Assembly: GCA_949292875.1 (NCBI GenBank)
Contig: CASFBJ010000017.1
Location: 1-56,486 of the forward strand
DNA from: an uncultured Christensenella sp.
Lineage (GTDB): Bacteria > Bacillota > Clostridia > Christensenellales > UBA1242
Direction of reading: 5' to 3'
DNA: 56,486 nucleotides
Made by a program: the position numbers and the translations under genes. A model generated the notes under the pieces. The model did not search any database. It was not told the DNA's origin and was given only the letters and a program-made list of their open reading frames with translations. Shown here piece by piece: positions 54,341 through 56,486 of this stretch (positions within the stretch are counted from its first letter, which is position 1; every line of letters starts with the position of its first letter).

Positions 54341-54394
54341 TATGCACCTCACAAATATAACCTAATTATAACTTATTTTTCACAATATATACGC

Positions 54395-55471
54395 TTAAGC
54401 ATCTTCTTCATTTATAAAATTTTGTATTTTAGACTCTATTGTACCTTTTTTATCTTTTTTAGTGGACTTTTTCTTTTTAGTTGTTTTTTTACTATAATCT
54501 TCTTCTTTTATATCAGTACTTTCATTGTTTGTTAAACTTTTATCTGTAGCAAAATTTTCATTTGCTTCCTCATCTTTGTTTTCTTCTTTACTTTGTTCAA
54601 AAGTAATTTTTTGACCTTTATATTTAAGTACAGCTTCTATTTTTTCTCGCTTGGCAAATGGTTTATAATAAATTATTTTATTTCTTGCTATGCTGTAGTT
54701 TATACCTAAAATGCCTATTACTCCAAAAATAATAATTCCAACTATAAGCCATGTAAAAAGATTAAAATTAGGTTTTAATATCGCTAAGCATATTATGCAC
54801 CATAAACTTAGAAATAATGATGTTGCACTAACTAAAAAACTTGTCCAATTTTCTACATAGTGTTTAGCTTTTTTCATTTTTTCTGGTGGAGTAACTATGC
54901 AGTCTTGTACATTTACTAAAAAATCTGTCTCTCGTATTATTGCACTAGTACTAGGATTTTTCTCCATAAAATGATATACTTTTGAATCAAAAATGCAAAG
55001 ATTTCTTATATATTTGTTATTTTTAGTATCTGCGAATAACCTAACAATTCTATTATGAAAATTTTTAATTATTTTATAAGGTGCAACAAATATGCCGTCA
55101 TATTCTTTTTTACATCTTACAAAATTCATTCCATAAAATGATGCAATATGAAGCATTTGATGAATAGTTTCTTCCATTTCCAAATATCTCGCATCGCATA
55201 CAAAATATCTATCAGCGTTGCAAAATGATAACGCTTTATAAATACACTCATTTTCTGTATGTAATTTTTTAAACATATAAAAATGCACATTTGAAGAAGT
55301 ATTGGTATAAACCTTTTCTATATCATCTTTTTTCTCATAAGGAATTTTACTAATATATGCGAACTCTACATCAAAGTCATGCTCTTTAGCAATGTTTGTT
55401 AGTTTCTCAAAATCTATATTTGTTACATTCCCATATTTTTCAAATTTGCATATGACCCAATATAATTTCAT
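54395..55471 (-). CDS. GT2/GtrB-like membrane protein with charged tail
   Basis: 358 residues. The N-terminal 190 residues have a GT-A-like strand/helix order (ALSFCNADRYFVCDARYLEM in place of a DxD motif, then FVAPYKIIKNFHNRIVRLF). Two membrane helices follow (about 212-232 and 240-262), the topology of GtrB/dolichol-phosphate-mannose-synthase-like proteins, and then a K/E/D/S-rich cytosolic tail. The DxD motif is degenerate, so it may not be an active glycosyltransferase. Located between gapdh and the surface-protein gene. Confidence 0.5.
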   Translation of the reverse strand: MKLYWVICKFEKYGNVTNIDFEKLTNIAKEHDFDVEFAYISKIPYEKKDDIEKVYTNTSSNVHFYMFKKLHTENECIYKALSFCNADRYFVCDARYLEMEETIHQMLHIASFYGMNFVRCKKEYDGIFVAPYKIIKNFHNRIVRLFADTKNNKYIRNLCIFDSKVYHFMEKNPSTSAIIRETDFLVNVQDCIVTPPEKMKKAKHYVENWTSFLVSATSLFLSLWCIICLAILKPNFNLFTWLIVGIIIFGVIGILGINYSIARNKIIYYKPFAKREKIEAVLKYKGQKITFEQSKEENKDEEANENFATDKSLTNNESTDIKEEDYSKKTTKKKKSTKKDKKGTIESKIQNFINEEDA

Positions 55472-55486
55472 AAATTTTCCTTTTAC

Positions 55487-56486
55487 CTATTCTCTATAAA
55501 TATCTGTAGGTGTGTTTGAAACAACATCTCCACCAGTTTGATTAAATGTTGCCCCACTTACTACATATACTCCTCCACCACTACCAGTAGCAGTATTTTT
55601 TGTTACTATTCCCTCACTCATTGTTACTGTTCCACGAGCAATGTATACTCCTGCTCCATTCTCTGCAGTATTGTTATATATATTTACATTTGATATAGTT
55701 ACTTTGCCATTTTCAATGTATAATCCACCACCATCTGTTACTGCACTATTACCATATATTGAACCTCCACTAATGGTACACGTAGCTGGTGAACCATATA
55801 TCATTATACCAGCGCTTCTTCCGCTAGTTGTACTATTGTTATATACACTTCCTCCAGTCATTACTAGTTCACCACCATTAATTGTTAGTCCTGCTTCTTC
55901 TTTTCCTGTATTACTATATAGCTTTGCTGTTCCAGATAATTCTAATCTACTAATATTATTCGCATTAGATTGTCTACCATAATAAGCTCCGCCATAATCT
56001 GCCTTATTATGATGTATGCTTCCTGCAGATATAATTGTTTTTGTAGTTGTTTTTGCAGAACTTGTACCTGTTGTTCTATCATTATATGTATACACTCCTC
56101 CGCCTCTTACCGCGTAGTTGTACCTTATCTCAGGCTCTTTTGTTGCTCCGCTTTCTTTATATATCTTTAATGTTCCTGAACCAAAATTTGCAACACCTCC
56201 ACCTGATAATCTTATATTATTTCCACCATAGTTGTATGCAATTATAGGTTGAGAACTTCCGCTTGAATATATATTTAGTGTACCATAGCTTGCTATTCCA
56301 CCTCCTCCAACTGCTGAGTTAGATTTAGCAGAAGATGTCGCAAAAGTTGTCTTGCTACTATCTCCTATTACTCCGCCTTTCATTTCAAATGTGGCACCGC
56401 TATCTATACATACACCACCACCATGTTGTGTAGCAGTATTTCCAGAAATTGTACCACCTGTCATATTTGTTGTGCCTGAATATACA
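55487..56486 (-). CDS. Beta-helix surface protein, C-terminal part (5' end outside window)
   Basis: At least 332 residues, open to the window edge. Repeated GGGVYxxxGxxxxxxGGxIxxNxA units (such as GGTISGNTATQHGGGVCI and GGSIYGNSAVTDGGGLYI) are the parallel beta-helix repeats of polymorphic/Pmp-like surface proteins. S/T/G/N-rich and lysine-poor compared with neighbours. The end (NTPTDIYRE) has no LPxTG motif or membrane segment. Export signals would be upstream of the window. Confidence 0.75.
   Translation of the reverse strand, partial: VYSGTTNMTGGTISGNTATQHGGGVCIDSGATFEMKGGVIGDSSKTTFATSSAKSNSAVGGGGIASYGTLNIYSSGSSQPIIAYNYGGNNIRLSGGGVANFGSGTLKIYKESGATKEPEIRYNYAVRGGGVYTYNDRTTGTSSAKTTTKTIISAGSIHHNKADYGGAYYGRQSNANNISRLELSGTAKLYSNTGKEEAGLTINGGELVMTGGSVYNNSTTSGRSAGIMIYGSPATCTISGGSIYGNSAVTDGGGLYIENGKVTISNVNIYNNTAENGAGVYIARGTVTMSEGIVTKNTATGSGGGVYVVSGATFNQTGGDVVSNTPTDIYRE

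Overview
The window is strongly AT-rich, densely packed DNA from a spore-forming Clostridia-type Firmicute. The evidence is the complete spoIIA operon (SpoIIAA, SpoIIAB, sigma-F), a SigK-type mother-cell sigma factor, SpoVT followed by a SpoVB/YabM-like flippase, an HrcA/CIRCE-controlled heat-shock operon, AGGAGG-type ribosome binding sites, many TTG starts, and textbook sigma-A promoters with 17-base spacers. No rRNA is present, so I do not name a genus; a little-studied gut-type lineage is an inference.

Layout. 1-141: right end of an IS3-like insertion sequence. 195-3945: DUF1540-like protein, rplI, two tandem membrane Zn-peptidases of the YugP type, and an RsmF-type rRNA methyltransferase. 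4044-6940 (minus): sigF-spoIIAB-spoIIAA, then queH with a membrane-anchored DUF2188 protein. 7126-7651: tRNA-Leu, -Cys, -Gly, -Val. 7830-13036: CPBP protease, SDR epimerase and several unnamed small or membrane proteins. 12623-15683 (minus): lgt-divIVA-like-tlyA-unknown. 15836-19254 (minus): HtrA-like lipoprotein, flippase, spoVT. 19629-23379: initiator tRNA, LysM protein, M29 aminopeptidase, gmk-unknown-trmL, tRNA-Glu and tRNA-Met. 24305-28703: stand-alone GlmU-type acetyltransferase with a holin-like protein, and a 1090-residue leucine-rich-repeat protein. 28761-33463 (minus): hrcA-grpE-dnaK-dnaJ. 33904-38548: cysS, a frameshifted gene, rubrerythrin, tRNA-Arg, a lipase-like hydrolase, a 35-residue ORF and a small membrane protein. 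38571-44599 (minus): rpmH, rnpA-yidD-yidC-jag, ppdK-rlmH. 44864-49319 (minus): rpsL-rpsG-fusA-tuf. 49647-50336: sigK. 50360-54340 (minus): unknown, then gapdh-unknown-TM2 protein-mnmA. 54395-56486 (minus): glycosyltransferase-like membrane protein and the 3' part of a beta-helix surface protein.

Most of the window is housekeeping: translation (ribosomal proteins, EF-Tu/EF-G, tRNAs and their modification by MnmA, TrmL and QueH), protein folding and membrane insertion (DnaK system, YidC/Jag), glycolysis (GAPDH, PPDK) and sporulation control.

The most interesting items are: a 28-base palindrome sharing a 12-base end with the IS3-like element and sitting inside an aminopeptidase terminator with a 4-base direct repeat; a six-cysteine cluster at the N-terminus of GrpE; a cytoplasmic LRR protein fused to an unrecognised C-terminal module; three genes without Shine-Dalgarno whose -10 boxes are placed for leaderless transcription; a stand-alone GlmU acetyltransferase domain; and a 35-residue ORF with its own promoter and terminator. 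I found no CRISPR array, prophage or clear defence island.
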